Origin: an uncultured Clostridia bacterium
GTDB lineage: Bacteria > Bacillota > Clostridia > Oscillospirales > CAG-272
DNA length: 61,288 nt
Assembly (NCBI GenBank): GCA_944381075.1
Contig: CALWJT010000030.1
Location: 1-61,288, forward strand
Direction: 5' to 3'
The notes beneath the pieces were generated by a model. The model saw only the letters and a program-made list of their open reading frames with translations, searched no databases and had not been told where the DNA came from. Shown one piece after another: positions 53,115 to 61,288 of this stretch; positions within the stretch are counted from its first letter, which is position 1; every line of letters begins with the position of its first letter. The position numbers and the translations under genes were made by a program.

Positions 53115-54721
53115 ATGACCTTGCTGTATTTCGGTGCGCCGGACCCGCGCTTGGGGATGACAAGGACGCCGGAAACGGCGTCGGCGGAAATCCCGTTGGC
53201 GGCCATGATTTCCGGAACGGTCGTGCGGTACTTTTTTGCGACGTCCCATAGCGTATCTTCCGCCGTGGGATAATAAAGAGTAAGAGAAGCGCCGGCTTTG
53301 CGGGAAATGGGCTGATCCTTGTAGACATTGCTCTGTCGGATCATTTCCTGCTTGTGCTTTTCAAAAATAACATAGGGGATGAAAATTTCAAGGTCGCTGT
53401 AAATGCTGTTTTCATCCAGTCTGCTTGCAGCGGACATCACGAATGCCTCGGCAACGTAGCCGAACGAATCCGGTATGCGGCCTGCCTCCGTCTGCGCGCG
53501 GAAGGGGACCGAATAGTTTCGGCTCTGATAGACGCCGGCGCCGTTGGTAAGAATGACCGATACGTCTGCGGTCCCGGAGAAAACAAGCTTGCCGCCCTGC
53601 TTTTCGGCATTTTCCACAGAGGCGGTCGCCGTCGTGGCGACGATCTCATCGAAGTCGGCATCATCGCGGGGCGTGCTTCCGTCTGCCGTGAAATTGAAGG
53701 CCTTCGTATAAAGCACGGTATCGTATTCCAGCGTTTCTGTTTCTTCTGTGCTTTCAAAATCGGTCGAATACATATCGGTCGTGATCTCATTTTCCTCGTT
53801 GCAGAAGACTCTGGCAAATACGCTGTAGTCGAAATCCAGCTCGACCGTGCGGCTTTCGCCGAAATTGTTCTCCTGCGGCCGGAATTCAAGGCCGTCGGTG
53901 CGGACCGATGCGAAGGGGATGCAGCTATCCGTCACTCCCTGGGCTTCGATCTCGCCGGAGATCGGAATCTTTCTTGAAAACGCCACGTATTTCGGCGGCA
54001 TCGCATTTTCCGTTTCGGCCGGCTGCTCCGTTTTGGCAAGGTAAAGGATATTGGCGACGATATCCCCCTTATAGGAGAGCTTGTTTTCTCCCGCCCGCAT
54101 ATCGGTGATGTAGGGATCCAGCTCCACGGCGATGACGTCCTCGATCGCCGGCATGGAAGCGTCGATTTCCAGGTCCTCGCTAATGGGCGTAGAAAGCTCC
54201 TCCGCTGTTGTTTCGCAGATGCTTTCCACGGTGCGGTTGCGGTACTGCAGTGCGGCCTCCTCCTCTGAGGTGAGTCTGCCTGAGATAGCCGGCATAGTGG
54301 AGGTCCGGCACAAAACGGAAGCCTTCGCAATGATTTTTGCTTTTGCTGTCAGCTTGCGCGGATTTTGCAGCCTGCATGAAACGTTGGCAATCCCTGGTTC
54401 GAACAGGATGTCACAGTCGCCTGCTGCCCCGGATACCGCCGTTTCCCCGGAAAAATCCGTACCGAATTCTGCGCTTCGGATGTTCCCGTCGCTTGTTGCA
54501 TAAACGATGTAAAATTTGAGCTTTCCATCATATTCCAGCATATCTGCGGAGAGATATTTGCTGCTCTCGCCAATTTTCGCGCTTACCTTTAGAAGTCGGT
54601 TGATGTCGGGAAGATAGTCCGGCAGATTGTACTCGGTCGAAACCTCCTTGGTGCCTGCGCCTTCAAAGGTCTTGATCAAGACGCTGTGTCCCATATCGTT
54701 TTCGCTGTTTTGCATAAACAT
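53111..54721 (-). CDS. SPOCS (DUF3794) and LysM spore-envelope protein
   Basis: About 536 aa. Repeated SPOCS/DUF3794 domains (about 20-450) occur in the form of PDYLPDINRLLKVSAKIG, SMPAIEDVIAVELDPYITDMR and similar. A C-terminal LysM motif (YPTAEDTLWDVAKKYRTTVPEIMAANGI) would bind peptidoglycan. This layout matches SipL, the partner of SpoIVA that anchors the coat in Clostridia, so I expect a mother-cell coat morphogenesis role. The start is uncertain: several ATGs sit near 54715-54727, the one at 54721 best placed after AGCAGGA. No promoter seen. Confidence 0.87.
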   Translation of the reverse strand: MFMQNSENDMGHSVLIKTFEGAGTKEVSTEYNLPDYLPDINRLLKVSAKIGESSKYLSADMLEYDGKLKFYIVYATSDGNIRSAEFGTDFSGETAVSGAAGDCDILFEPGIANVSCRLQNPRKLTAKAKIIAKASVLCRTSTMPAISGRLTSEEEAALQYRNRTVESICETTAEELSTPISEDLEIDASMPAIEDVIAVELDPYITDMRAGENKLSYKGDIVANILYLAKTEQPAETENAMPPKYVAFSRKIPISGEIEAQGVTDSCIPFASVRTDGLEFRPQENNFGESRTVELDFDYSVFARVFCNEENEITTDMYSTDFESTEETETLEYDTVLYTKAFNFTADGSTPRDDADFDEIVATTATASVENAEKQGGKLVFSGTADVSVILTNGAGVYQSRNYSVPFRAQTEAGRIPDSFGYVAEAFVMSAASRLDENSIYSDLEIFIPYVIFEKHKQEMIRQSNVYKDQPISRKAGASLTLYYPTAEDTLWDVAKKYRTTVPEIMAANGISADAVSGVLVIPKRGSGAPKYSKVI

Positions 54722-54897
54722 ATCCATTCCTGCTTTCTCGGCGAAATATCGTAGCCCGCCGGTCCTCGCCGAAGACAAAGGCGGATTTTATTTGATTCAA
54801 ATTTATTCACGTGCCGTGGATTTTATGCCTGCGGCACGGAATTTTCAGGATAAAATAAAAAAAGGTTGAAATTTGCCATGAAGGGGAATCCCGGTAT

Positions 54898-55590
54898 TCA
54901 AAAAGGCGAATGGGACAAATGCTTGCTGATCTTTTCCAGCGCCGCTTTTTCGATGCGCGAAACATAAGAACGGGAAATGCCGAGCTTTGCCGCCGTTTCT
55001 CTTTGCGTGATGGCGGGCTTGCCGCCAAGCCCGTACCGCATGATGATGATCTGCCGTTCTCTCGGCTCCAAGAGGCGCTCCACGATTTCAAGCGCCCGCC
55101 GGCTTTTGAATTTTAGATCGAGATCCTCGGCGATGGTATCGTCTACACTGATGATGTCGATGTAGGTAAGAGGATTTCCGTCTTTATCCGTATCGATGGT
55201 TTCATTGATCGATACCTCGCAGGCATTTTTCTTTTGAGATCGGAAGTACATTAAAATTTCATTCTGAAGGCATTTGCTGGCATACGTGGCAAATCTTGCG
55301 CCGTTGGAAATATCGAACGAGTCGATCGCCTTGATAAGTCCGATGGTTCCGACCGAAATGAGATCGTCCTGATTTTTGCTCGATGTATAGTATTTTTTTA
55401 CGATATGTGCGACCAGCCTTAGATTGTGCTCGATGAGCTTTTCTCTTGCTTTTTTGTCTCCCTTCTGCATCCTGCGGAAGCACTCCGCTTCCTCTGCGGG
55501 AGGCAGCGGCGGCGGGAAGCTCTGGGAATAGGAAACCTTGAGGAACAAATAAAGGATATTGGACATAAGCCATGATAGGAAATAGGACAT
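54898..55590 (-). CDS. sigK: RNA polymerase sporulation sigma factor SigK, uninterrupted
   Basis: A 230-aa sigma-70-family factor for late mother-cell genes. A pro-sequence of about 22 residues (MSYFLSWLMSNILYLFLKVSYS) is hydrophobic and would be removed by SpoIVFB-type cleavage. Then region 2 (NLRLVAHIVKKYY, DDLISVGTIGLIKAIDSFD, FATYASKCLQNEILMYFR) and region 4 (PRERQIIIMRYGLGG, SRSYVSRIEKAALEKISKHL) follow. There is no skin-type interruption. ATG 55590 follows GGAGGTCGTC; a TTG four codons upstream would lie in the ribosome binding site. Confidence 0.96.
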   Translation of the reverse strand: MSYFLSWLMSNILYLFLKVSYSQSFPPPLPPAEEAECFRRMQKGDKKAREKLIEHNLRLVAHIVKKYYTSSKNQDDLISVGTIGLIKAIDSFDISNGARFATYASKCLQNEILMYFRSQKKNACEVSINETIDTDKDGNPLTYIDIISVDDTIAEDLDLKFKSRRALEIVERLLEPRERQIIIMRYGLGGKPAITQRETAAKLGISRSYVSRIEKAALEKISKHLSHSPF

Positions 55591-55703
55591 GACGACCTCC
55601 AAGCTCCGCTCGCGATGGCCCCGCAGGGATTTTTCCGGCGGAGAACGAGACGGGTTCTTTTATCATATATATTCGCAAAAATCCAAACCTTGCGTATTTT
55701 CTA

Positions 55704-55732
55704 TTGCGCTGCCGAATATTTTTGTGTATAAT
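55704..55732 (+). promoter_or_regulatory. Promoter for the DUF2500-ppx unit
   Basis: TTGCGC (55704-55709), 17 bases, TATAAT (55727-55732), 29 bases before the ATG. Confidence 0.75.
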
Positions 55733-55761
55733 AAAACTGTGTCAAAAAAGGAGGCGGTAGG

Positions 55762-56118
55762 ATGCTTGATACAATGAACGTTGTGATCCCTATTTTCGTC
55801 ATGGTAATGTTTGTACTTGTCATCGGCGTTTTCCTGTTCGTGCTTTTCCAATCGATTTCCCGCAGCCGAAGGAATGCCAAAAGCCCGCGTATCACCGCCC
55901 CTGCGTCTCTGGTGGCCAAGCGGTATTCGGTCAGGGCGGGAGGCGCGGCGTCAGGGGCGGGACATGCGTATGGCCGCTACTATATGACGTTTGAATTTGA
56001 AAGCGGGGACCGCATGGAGTTTGCCGTTCCGTCCGATATATACGGCCTGTCCGTCGAGGGCGACCGGGGGAAGCTGACGTTCCAGGGAACGGCTTTCATT
56101 GGCTTTGAGCGGCAATGA
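55762..56118 (+). CDS. DUF2500 membrane protein
   Basis: A 118-aa protein with one N-terminal transmembrane helix (about 7-31) and a small C-terminal domain with the DUF2500 pattern YYMTFEFESGDRMEFAVPSDIYGLS. The function of the family is unknown. It is preceded by AAAGGAGGCGG and followed 28 bases later by ppx, probably in one operon. Confidence 0.88.
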   Translation: MLDTMNVVIPIFVMVMFVLVIGVFLFVLFQSISRSRRNAKSPRITAPASLVAKRYSVRAGGAASGAGHAYGRYYMTFEFESGDRMEFAVPSDIYGLSVEGDRGKLTFQGTAFIGFERQ

Positions 56119-56146
56119 GGAGAACTTTTCAGAGCGAGGCATTGGA

Positions 56147-57112
56147 ATGAACGATTTCGAGGAACCCATTTATAAATATGCGGTCGTGGATATCGGCGCG
56201 AACAGCGTTCGCATGAATCTGTACGATATCGACACGCAGACCGGTGCTTTTTCCGTTTTTGCATCCGCGCGCAGCATGCTGGGTCTTGCTGCCTATGCCA
56301 AGGACGGGATGCTGACCGCGGATGGAGAGGGAAAATTGTTTTCCGTCCTGCGGGAATTTCTTGCGCGTGCAAACAGCGTTCCCTGCGATGGATTTTTTGC
56401 GTTTGCCACGGCGTCCCTGCGCGGTCTTTCCAACAGCGGCGAGGTCCTTCGGCGCATAAAAGAAAAGCTTGGCATCGAGATTGAGATCATCAGCGGAAAG
56501 ACGGAGACTTTCTATGACTTTACGGCGATCCGGAACCGTTTTCCGCAGACCTTGTCGGGAACCTTGATCGATATGGGGGGCGGCAGTACGGAGATCGCGG
56601 TTTTTGACGGGGATGTCATTCGTGCGGAGGAAAGTCTTCCCATCGGATGTGTTCGGCTGGCAAAGATGTTCACCGGCGCGACCAAGCGCGATCCGTTCCC
56701 GAAGGAAGGGGAGATCGCACAAATTCGTCGGTATGTAAGGCAAACGATTTCAGCCTATCCGAAATTTCAAAATGCCGGCGGTACGGCGTTTTTTATCGGC
56801 GGCACGGCGCGTGCGGCGGCACGGCTTCACAGCGGAGACGCCGGCGCCGCTTGCGACGGCTATACGCTGTCCGTATCGGAGCTGAAAAAAACAGCGGACG
56901 CCGCAATTTGCGACGTCCGCGAGGGAGGAAAGCGGATCCGCGGCATGGTGCCCGACCGCGTTACGACGATTATTCCCGGCCTTTTTGCCTATTTGGAGAT
57001 AGCGGCGTACATGGGATTGACGAGCTTTACCCTGAGCACTGCCGGCGTGAGGGAAGGCTATTTGCTCCAGTTTATCAGGAAAATGCTTCCCCAAAGATTT
57101 CAAGAAATTTGA
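56147..57112 (+). CDS. ppx: Ppx/GppA-family exopolyphosphatase
   Basis: A 321-aa sugar-kinase-fold phosphatase. Motifs: YAVVDIGANSVRMNLYDI at the N-terminus (phosphate loop), FFAFATASLRGLSN, GTLIDMGGGSTEIAVF, and IGGTARAAAR. It would split inorganic polyphosphate or (p)ppGpp-type compounds. The length matches the short form without the C-terminal HD domain (E. coli Ppx is about 513 aa). ATG 56147 follows GAGCGAGGCA. Its end overlaps the converging spoIIR gene by 38 bases. Confidence 0.9.
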   Translation: MNDFEEPIYKYAVVDIGANSVRMNLYDIDTQTGAFSVFASARSMLGLAAYAKDGMLTADGEGKLFSVLREFLARANSVPCDGFFAFATASLRGLSNSGEVLRRIKEKLGIEIEIISGKTETFYDFTAIRNRFPQTLSGTLIDMGGGSTEIAVFDGDVIRAEESLPIGCVRLAKMFTGATKRDPFPKEGEIAQIRRYVRQTISAYPKFQNAGGTAFFIGGTARAAARLHSGDAGAACDGYTLSVSELKKTADAAICDVREGGKRIRGMVPDRVTTIIPGLFAYLEIAAYMGLTSFTLSTAGVREGYLLQFIRKMLPQRFQEI

Positions 57113-57668
57113 ATTTGATCTTGTATTTCGGGCTTTCACCGTCGGTGAGGATTTCGATCTGTTCCGGAGAAAAGCCTGTTTTAATCAGAGATTCTTCCGT
57201 TTTTGCAACATTTGTGCAGAGTGCAGGATACAAGACGCACCACCAGTTCTTTCCTTCTGCGGCGCCGATCTGGATCCTTAAGGACTGATAAGTGCCGGCG
57301 GGCAGGCTCATGGTCTCGTAGTGGCGGGTCGGATAGTTTTCCTCCGATAAAATGACGGTGGCGGTCAGTTCTTCCCCAAGGGCTTCCAGTGTTTCGTTGC
57401 ATACCTCACGAATGCGGTCGAGATTCTCGGTGATGACCGAGACCGCATCCTCATGGTTTTCGGCGTTGGCTAAAATTTCCTGCATCTCTTCCAGCACGGC
57501 GTCACGAACGGCGAGCTTTACGCTTTGGTCATGCTCGCTGTCTGAATTGGCGAGCACATGAAGCCGGACTGTATTTTCATAGATTATGCGGTCGTCGTCC
57601 GTCGGCATAAATCCGCAGAACAGACAGCAGGCAAGCACGAGACAAGCAAAGGTTACAAGATATTTCAT
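57075..57668 (-). CDS. spoIIR: Stage II sporulation protein R
   Basis: A 197-aa secreted signal protein made in the forespore; it triggers processing of pro-sigma-E in the mother cell. An N-terminal signal sequence (about 1-22) is followed by the family core IIYENTVRLHVLANSDSEHDQSVKLAVRDAVL and by the WWCVLYPALC block near 145-160. ATG 57668 follows GAGGAGGTC; an in-frame ATG 27 bases upstream is worse. It overlaps ppx at the 3' end. Confidence 0.94.
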   Translation of the reverse strand: MKYLVTFACLVLACCLFCGFMPTDDDRIIYENTVRLHVLANSDSEHDQSVKLAVRDAVLEEMQEILANAENHEDAVSVITENLDRIREVCNETLEALGEELTATVILSEENYPTRHYETMSLPAGTYQSLRIQIGAAEGKNWWCVLYPALCTNVAKTEESLIKTGFSPEQIEILTDGESPKYKIKFKFLEIFGEAFS

Positions 57669-57842
57669 TTTGACCTCCTCGTAAGGGTGGCGCAAATGTT
57701 GCGCTGCCCTTATGTAATGTTTTGTTGGATATCCTTATTATTCCACCGTTTTTCCGTCTTATTCATCGAATGAGGAAAAATTTTCCTGTTTATAAAGGCA
57801 TTTTTGCCAAAGCGGATATCGTATTTTAATAAAGGAGGAGGA

Positions 57843-57876
57843 AAAAGCAACTCCGGCATCCCAAGGGACACCGGAG
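57843..57876 (-). terminator. Terminator of the SASP gene
   Basis: A 12-bp stem with two wobble pairs (57851-57862 with 57865-57876) and a T run on the minus strand. Confidence 0.7.
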
Positions 57877-57944
57877 AATGCTTTCAAGATTTCTTAACAA
57901 TCAGTTTTTTATAATACTATCGAAAAACAGCTTATAAAATCCAA

Positions 57945-58145
57945 TTATTTCGTCTTAATGGAGTTCTCATAGGACTCGATCATCTTTTTGACCATCTGTC
58001 CGCCCACAGAACCAGCCTGCTTAGAGGTAAGATCGCCGTTGTAACCCTGTTTCAGGTTGACGCCAACTTCGCTCGCAGCTTCCATCTTGAATTTGTCGAG
58101 AGCTTCTTTCGCTTCAGGAACAAGCTTTTTGTTGCTACTTGCCAT
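57945..58145 (-). CDS. Alpha/beta-type small acid-soluble spore protein
   Basis: A 66-aa DNA-binding protein that coats spore DNA. The germination-protease recognition region is MEAASEVGVNLKQGYNG, and the conserved C-terminal DNA-binding part is DLTSKQAGSVGGQMVKKMIE. The length and composition are typical. ATG 58145 follows GAGGAGATTTAAA. It is a single gene with its own terminator. Its expression by sigma-G is expected from family knowledge; I did not find a convincing sigma-G promoter. Confidence 0.95.
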   Translation of the reverse strand: MASSNKKLVPEAKEALDKFKMEAASEVGVNLKQGYNGDLTSKQAGSVGGQMVKKMIESYENSIKTK

Positions 58146-58160
58146 TTTAAATCTCCTCAA

Positions 58161-58755
58161 ATATATTCGTCAAATTGAATTGTAAGAACAGCGTACTGCG
58201 TATCGGCTGATGTGGAAAATCTGCAAAGCAGATCCTGCAAAATCAGCGTACCGCTCATACATCTGTTGTTATAAAACGCGGAAAATATTTTCTCCGCAGA
58301 ACACGTGCGTTTGGTTGCCGCCGCGTTCTGGTATTATTATAAACCTTCGAACCTGTTTTATAAGTGGCAAATTATTCAATATAATATCTTATATTGGAGG
58401 AAAATCGGCGATTTTTTAAAATTTTTTTTGGTGTTTTAAGAAGCAGTGTTCTTTTTATAATATATAGAGAATACATAGGAAGGACTTATCGATCAGCCTA
58501 AGAGCTTTTTGCAGAATTTACAATCAACCGCTTTGTCCCTCGAGCCTTCGTAAATTATCATGTGCAGGATTTATCATTCCATTCGGACGGAATGCCGATT
58601 CCACAAAACTGAATTTGGAGAAAATGCTGTTAGCCTGTCCGTTTGTCCCTATGAACACGCAATATGGGCAGCCCTATTCCTCCTATATTTCATATACGAT
58701 GACGGCGTCTGTTTCCTATCCATAAGCAGCTGCCGGACAGAAAGGAGAAATTTCT
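58161..58755. other. AT-rich spacer, no gene seen
   Basis: About 595 bases with clearly lower GC than the rest of the window. It has several A/T runs, including TTTTTTTT near 58425, and TATAAT-like sequences around 58337 and 58462. The only open frame of interest (58210-58419) has no ribosome binding site or recognisable protein. It holds the promoters for the SASP (minus) and possibly for the lipoprotein (plus). Confidence 0.5.
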
Positions 58756-59754
58756 ATGTGTAAACGTATCATTTCTTTTGCGGTGTGTATGGCGTTTGTT
58801 TCCATATGCTTCTTAGCGGGATGCGGCACCGTGTCGGAGCCGACAACAGACTCTTTCTCGACCGAATCAACGTTGCCCGGTGCGGATACTTCTGCTTCGG
58901 AAGGAACAGAAACGTCTTCTTCGTCTGGTGATTCACAGGGAACCATGGAACCGCCACACACGGATCCGTTAAGACCTTATGTAATAACTTTCACGGATGA
59001 TGGTGTTGAGTATTCGTTCCAATATGATCTTGCCACCAAGGAAACGACGCTTTTTGATATTTATTCGGAAAAGGAGACGGTCATCATTCCCGCCGGATTT
59101 GAGGATGAATTCCAGTATTGGCGAATATCCGGACTTTCTTCCTCCGCGCTTACGTATCTTGTGGCTGTAAAAAAGCTTGTGCTCAGCGAGGGCATTGAAT
59201 GGCTGGACCCGGATTTTCCGCCTTCCTTGCGGGCCAACTTAGAGGAGCTGTATCTGCCGGCATCTCTGCAGATTCTTGGTACCGGGTATGAGAATGGCGA
59301 GGATTTTCGCGGAAATCTGCTTTCTGTAAAGAAAGGGATCTACGTCGATGACGCGAACCCTTGGTACTGCGATGTGGATGGCGTGCTCTTCACAAAGGAT
59401 ATGTCCATTCTGCTGAAAGCGCCGGAGAATATGGGCACGGAAACCTACACAGTGCCGGACGGCGTACGCGTCCTTTACTCATATTCCTGTTCGGATATGT
59501 CCCTGCAAAATTTGGTTTTACCGGAAGGGCTGCTTGCTATCAAGGAACATGCCCTGACCTACTGCTCGTCCATCCGAGAGCTTGACATTCCCGCCTCGGT
59601 TGTCCGAATCGACAAGGAGTCATTGCCGAGATTTTTAACGGAAATCACAGTCTCGCCGAACAATCCGAATTTTCATGTGGAGATTATGGAAGATGGGCGG
59701 ATGCAGCTTTATGACAAGTACGGCGAGCTGATCTATACGACGCAAGCACCATAA
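58756..59754 (+). CDS. Lipoprotein with BspA-like leucine-rich region
   Basis: A 332-aa protein with a signal peptide and lipobox (FLAGC near residues 18-23), a Ser/Thr/Glu-rich linker (about 25-70), and a C-terminal part with BspA/LRR_5-like patterns: LVLSEGIEWLDPDFP, LEELYLPASLQIL, LQNLVLPEGLLAIKEHAL and IRELDIPASVVRIDKESL. Such repeats often bind host or surface partners. The gene lies in an AT-rich part of the window, with a terminator right after it. AAAGGAG is the ribosome binding site. Confidence 0.85.
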   Translation: MCKRIISFAVCMAFVSICFLAGCGTVSEPTTDSFSTESTLPGADTSASEGTETSSSSGDSQGTMEPPHTDPLRPYVITFTDDGVEYSFQYDLATKETTLFDIYSEKETVIIPAGFEDEFQYWRISGLSSSALTYLVAVKKLVLSEGIEWLDPDFPPSLRANLEELYLPASLQILGTGYENGEDFRGNLLSVKKGIYVDDANPWYCDVDGVLFTKDMSILLKAPENMGTETYTVPDGVRVLYSYSCSDMSLQNLVLPEGLLAIKEHALTYCSSIRELDIPASVVRIDKESLPRFLTEITVSPNNPNFHVEIMEDGRMQLYDKYGELIYTTQAP

Positions 59755-59813
59755 TCTTTTGCCCTTTTCTAAGGGACGCAAAGAGGCGCTCAAAATACAT
59801 AAAAATAAAATAA

Positions 59814-59860
59814 AACGGAGAGATAACACAAGAGGCGTTATCTCTCCGTTCTTCTTTTTT
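59814..59860. terminator. Bidirectional terminator after lipoprotein
   Basis: A 14-bp stem AACGGAGAGATAAC/GTTATCTCTCCGTT (59814-59827 with 59837-59850) and T runs on both strands. Confidence 0.9.
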
Positions 59861-59874
59861 AAGTGAGAACATGC

Positions 59875-59904
59875 AAAAATCCTTTCCCTTTTTCGGGAAA
59901 GGAT
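59875..59904 (-). terminator. Terminator of rpmB
   Basis: A 10-bp stem ATCCTTTCCC/GGGAAAGGAT (59879-59888 with 59895-59904), followed on the minus strand by TTTTT. Confidence 0.88.
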
Positions 59905-59925
59905 CAAGCTTTTTCAAAATTCCAA

Positions 59926-60111
59926 TCAGACTCTTTCCACCTTGCCTGCACGCAGACAACGAGAGCACACCGCAACGGTTTTATGAGTTCCGTTTACCAC
60001 GGCGCTGACCTTTCTGATGTTGGGTTTCCATGTTCTGCTCGTTTTGCGGTTGGAATGGGAGACGTTGTTGCCGAACGTGACACCCTTTCCGCAGTACATA
60101 CATTTTGCCAT
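59926..60111 (-). CDS. rpmB: 50S ribosomal protein L28, zinc-binding form
   Basis: A 61-aa ribosomal protein. The two Cys pairs, MAKCMYCGKG at 4 and 7 and VAVCSRCLRAG near 48 and 51, form the zinc ribbon (C+ form); many Firmicutes also carry a C- copy induced by zinc limitation. NNVSHSNRKTSRTWKPNIRK is the rRNA-binding core. It has its own promoter and terminator. GGAGGTGCAGGAAG is the ribosome binding site. Confidence 0.96.
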   Translation of the reverse strand: MAKCMYCGKGVTFGNNVSHSNRKTSRTWKPNIRKVSAVVNGTHKTVAVCSRCLRAGKVERV

Positions 60112-60197
60112 CTTCCTGCACCTCCCTTGGATGTTTGGATTATCTCAAACAAACGGATAAACCTCCGTCTATGAGTTATCATAACATAGTAAATCTC

Positions 60198-60226
60198 ATT
60201 ATATCATAGCTTTTCCAAAAAATCAA
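60198..60226 (-). promoter_or_regulatory. Promoter for rpmB
   Basis: The minus strand reads TTGATT (60221-60226), 17 bases, TATAAT (60198-60203), 87 bases before the start. Confidence 0.8.
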
Positions 60227-60267
60227 GCTTTTTTTCTTTTCTGCTTGTTATTTTCCGAAGTGGGTTT

Positions 60268-60930
60268 CTATTGTTGATGAATTTCCGGCAAATACGCCTC
60301 AAGGCGGTGGATTTTGAACCCCTTGGATGAAAAGTTCCTTTCATATTCGGTCATAATATTATTATCTGCCCACTCGCTTGCATGAAGGTCGCGGGTGAGA
60401 TTTCGAAGCTTGAACCCTACCGCCTCAAATTCTGCTACAGAAAAATCGAATAAATCCAAATTATCTGTTTTGAATTCTATTGTGCCGTCCGGGATAAGAA
60501 GCCCGGCAAGGCGAAGCAGAGAATCCCGATGGGTGAGACGCCTTTTTGCATGGCGAGCCTTCGGCCACGGGTCACAGAAGTTAAGATAAATCCGTGCCGC
60601 ACAATGAGGGGGAAGCAGCTGAGGCAGATATTCCGCGTCACAGCAGAGAAATTTTATGTTGTGAAGCTCTATGTGCTTGGCTTTTTCTGCGGCGAGGAGG
60701 ATAACATCATTTATCCGCTCCACGGCGAGAAACCCTATTTCCGGATGCTTTTGAGCGAGTTCCGTGATAAACGCGCCTTTCCCACAGCCAATTTCTAGTC
60801 GAATCTCAGACACGTCGGGAAAAATCTCTGCAGGAAAGACCGGCGTTGGTTGTCCTTTGTCAAATGGCAGAAACAATTCGCGGCATGCCTCGCGACGACG
60901 CTCTCCGTTTTTTCGTTTTCGTACCCGCAT
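60268..60930 (-). CDS. trmB: tRNA (guanine-N7-)-methyltransferase TrmB
   Basis: A 220-aa SAM-dependent enzyme that makes m7G46 in tRNA. SAM motif I is LEIGCGKGAFI (near 50-60), and the family signature NFCDPWPKARHAKRRLTH is followed by IEFKTDNLDLFDFS. Its C-terminal DNIMTEYERNFSSKG block is conserved. ATG 60930 follows CGAGGTCCGGTC; an in-frame ATG 18 bases upstream is less well placed. It has its own promoter. Confidence 0.95.
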   Translation of the reverse strand: MRVRKRKNGERRREACRELFLPFDKGQPTPVFPAEIFPDVSEIRLEIGCGKGAFITELAQKHPEIGFLAVERINDVILLAAEKAKHIELHNIKFLCCDAEYLPQLLPPHCAARIYLNFCDPWPKARHAKRRLTHRDSLLRLAGLLIPDGTIEFKTDNLDLFDFSVAEFEAVGFKLRNLTRDLHASEWADNNIMTEYERNFSSKGFKIHRLEAYLPEIHQQ

Positions 60931-61027
60931 GACCGGACCTCGCTGCATGGATTCGGGATCTCTTATCTGGTAGAAGAGAGCGGCACGGACATAGCACGAC
61001 TGTTATCCGCCCGGATTTGCCGAATGT

Positions 61028-61056
61028 ATTTTATCATAAATATTGTGTTTTTTCAA
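61028..61056 (-). promoter_or_regulatory. Promoter for trmB
   Basis: The minus strand reads TTGAAA (61051-61056), 17 bases, TAAAAT (61028-61033), about 100 bases before the start. Confidence 0.75.
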
Positions 61057-61222
61057 CAGGCAGTGAAGATTTTTGAATATAAAAAATGGGTGTTGGCAGG
61101 AGATTTTATGGATGTTAGGCCTCTTCGGACAGAATCGAAGCGCGTCACTCAAAAACTGTTTAATGACAACCTCGAATAAAGAATGACACAAAATCAGCAG
61201 TGCGTCAGCAATCAGAAAATTC

Positions 61223-61274
61223 AAACCGCCTGTCCCTTTGGCTGAGCTAATCGGTCTGTGGGACAGGCGGTTTT
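61223..61274 (+). terminator. Terminator-like hairpin at right edge
   Basis: A perfect 14-bp stem AAACCGCCTGTCCC/GGGACAGGCGGTTT (61223-61236 with 61260-61273), then TTTTCTTT. No gene in view reads into it on the plus strand, so its transcript is unknown. Between about 61,060 and 61,220 nothing else is supportable. Confidence 0.7.
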
Positions 61275-61288
61275 CTTTGCCTTGAATG

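Noticed and set aside
58210..58419. 69-codon frame upstream of the BspA-like lipoprotein
   Set aside because: No ribosome binding site and no recognisable sequence; it lies in AT-rich spacer.
61003..61224. Minus-strand 73-codon frame at the right edge as a transposase remnant
   Set aside because: Its composition is not convincing and its 5' half overlaps the trmB promoter region; no IS ends are seen.

Overview
This 61.3 kb window comes from a spore-forming member of the Firmicutes, most likely a gut-type Clostridia with moderately high G+C. The evidence for sporulation is strong: a pro-SigK gene, spoIIR, an alpha/beta-type SASP, yqfC/yqfD, a ylbJ-like gene and a SPOCS+LysM spore-envelope protein. 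Many promoters match the sigma-A consensus (TTGACA, 17 bp, TATAAT), and genes carry strong AGGAGG-like ribosome binding sites. Most genes are intact. I saw no tRNA, rRNA, insertion sequence or prophage.

Layout. 1-494: the trailer end of a CRISPR array (7 full repeats plus a partial one, I-C-like), with no cas genes in view. 547-2770: a minus-strand unit encoding a secreted papain-like/C39-like cysteine peptidase and a lipoprotein, behind a long leader that contains a 37-codon ORF with a good ribosome binding site. 3.2-7.8 kb: PAP2 phosphatase, ROK glucokinase, and a divergent two-gene ABC exporter. 7.8-12.1 kb: GH95 fucosidase-like enzyme and MgtE. 12.1-20.6 kb: the conserved yqfC-yqfD-phoH-ybeY-era-recO block on the minus strand. 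It lacks yqfF, dgkA and cdd, and a glycosidase-like gene sits between yqfD and phoH. 20.8-24.6 kb: ylbJ-like gene, a small Cys protein, and mutS2. 24.7-32.6 kb: rhaB, rhaA, a CapA-like lipoprotein, a SIS-domain sugar isomerase/deaminase, a tandem class II aldolase, a long-form PRPP synthetase and a small membrane protein.

33-39 kb: a stand-alone PTS EIIC-like permease diverges from a pncB / AspT-type permease / GH78-like operon. 39.2-41.9 kb: flavodoxin, TetR and MGMT genes, then a methyltransferase pseudogene. 42.4-46.5 kb: MarR plus a heterodimeric multidrug ABC exporter, with an operator-like palindrome at the promoter. 46.7-51 kb: YccF, a cupin and a GH94-like phosphorylase. 51-53 kb: a Rieske-FAD oxidoreductase flanked by two tiny genes. 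53-58.2 kb: a spore-related region (SPOCS/LysM, sigK, DUF2500, ppx, spoIIR, SASP). 58.2-61.3 kb: an AT-rich spacer, a BspA-like lipoprotein, rpmB and trmB.

How it works together. Four carbohydrate-active proteins (GH95, GH78-like, GH94-like and a 567-aa barrel-like protein) all lack signal peptides. With rhaB, rhaA, the class II aldolase and glucokinase, they suggest intracellular processing of imported fucose- and rhamnose-containing oligosaccharides. No dedicated sugar importer is present here. The most unusual points are the aldolase with a decayed second domain, the GH78-like protein with an altered catalytic signature, the glycosidase-like gene inside a sporulation/ribosome-biogenesis operon, and the peptidase leader ORF.
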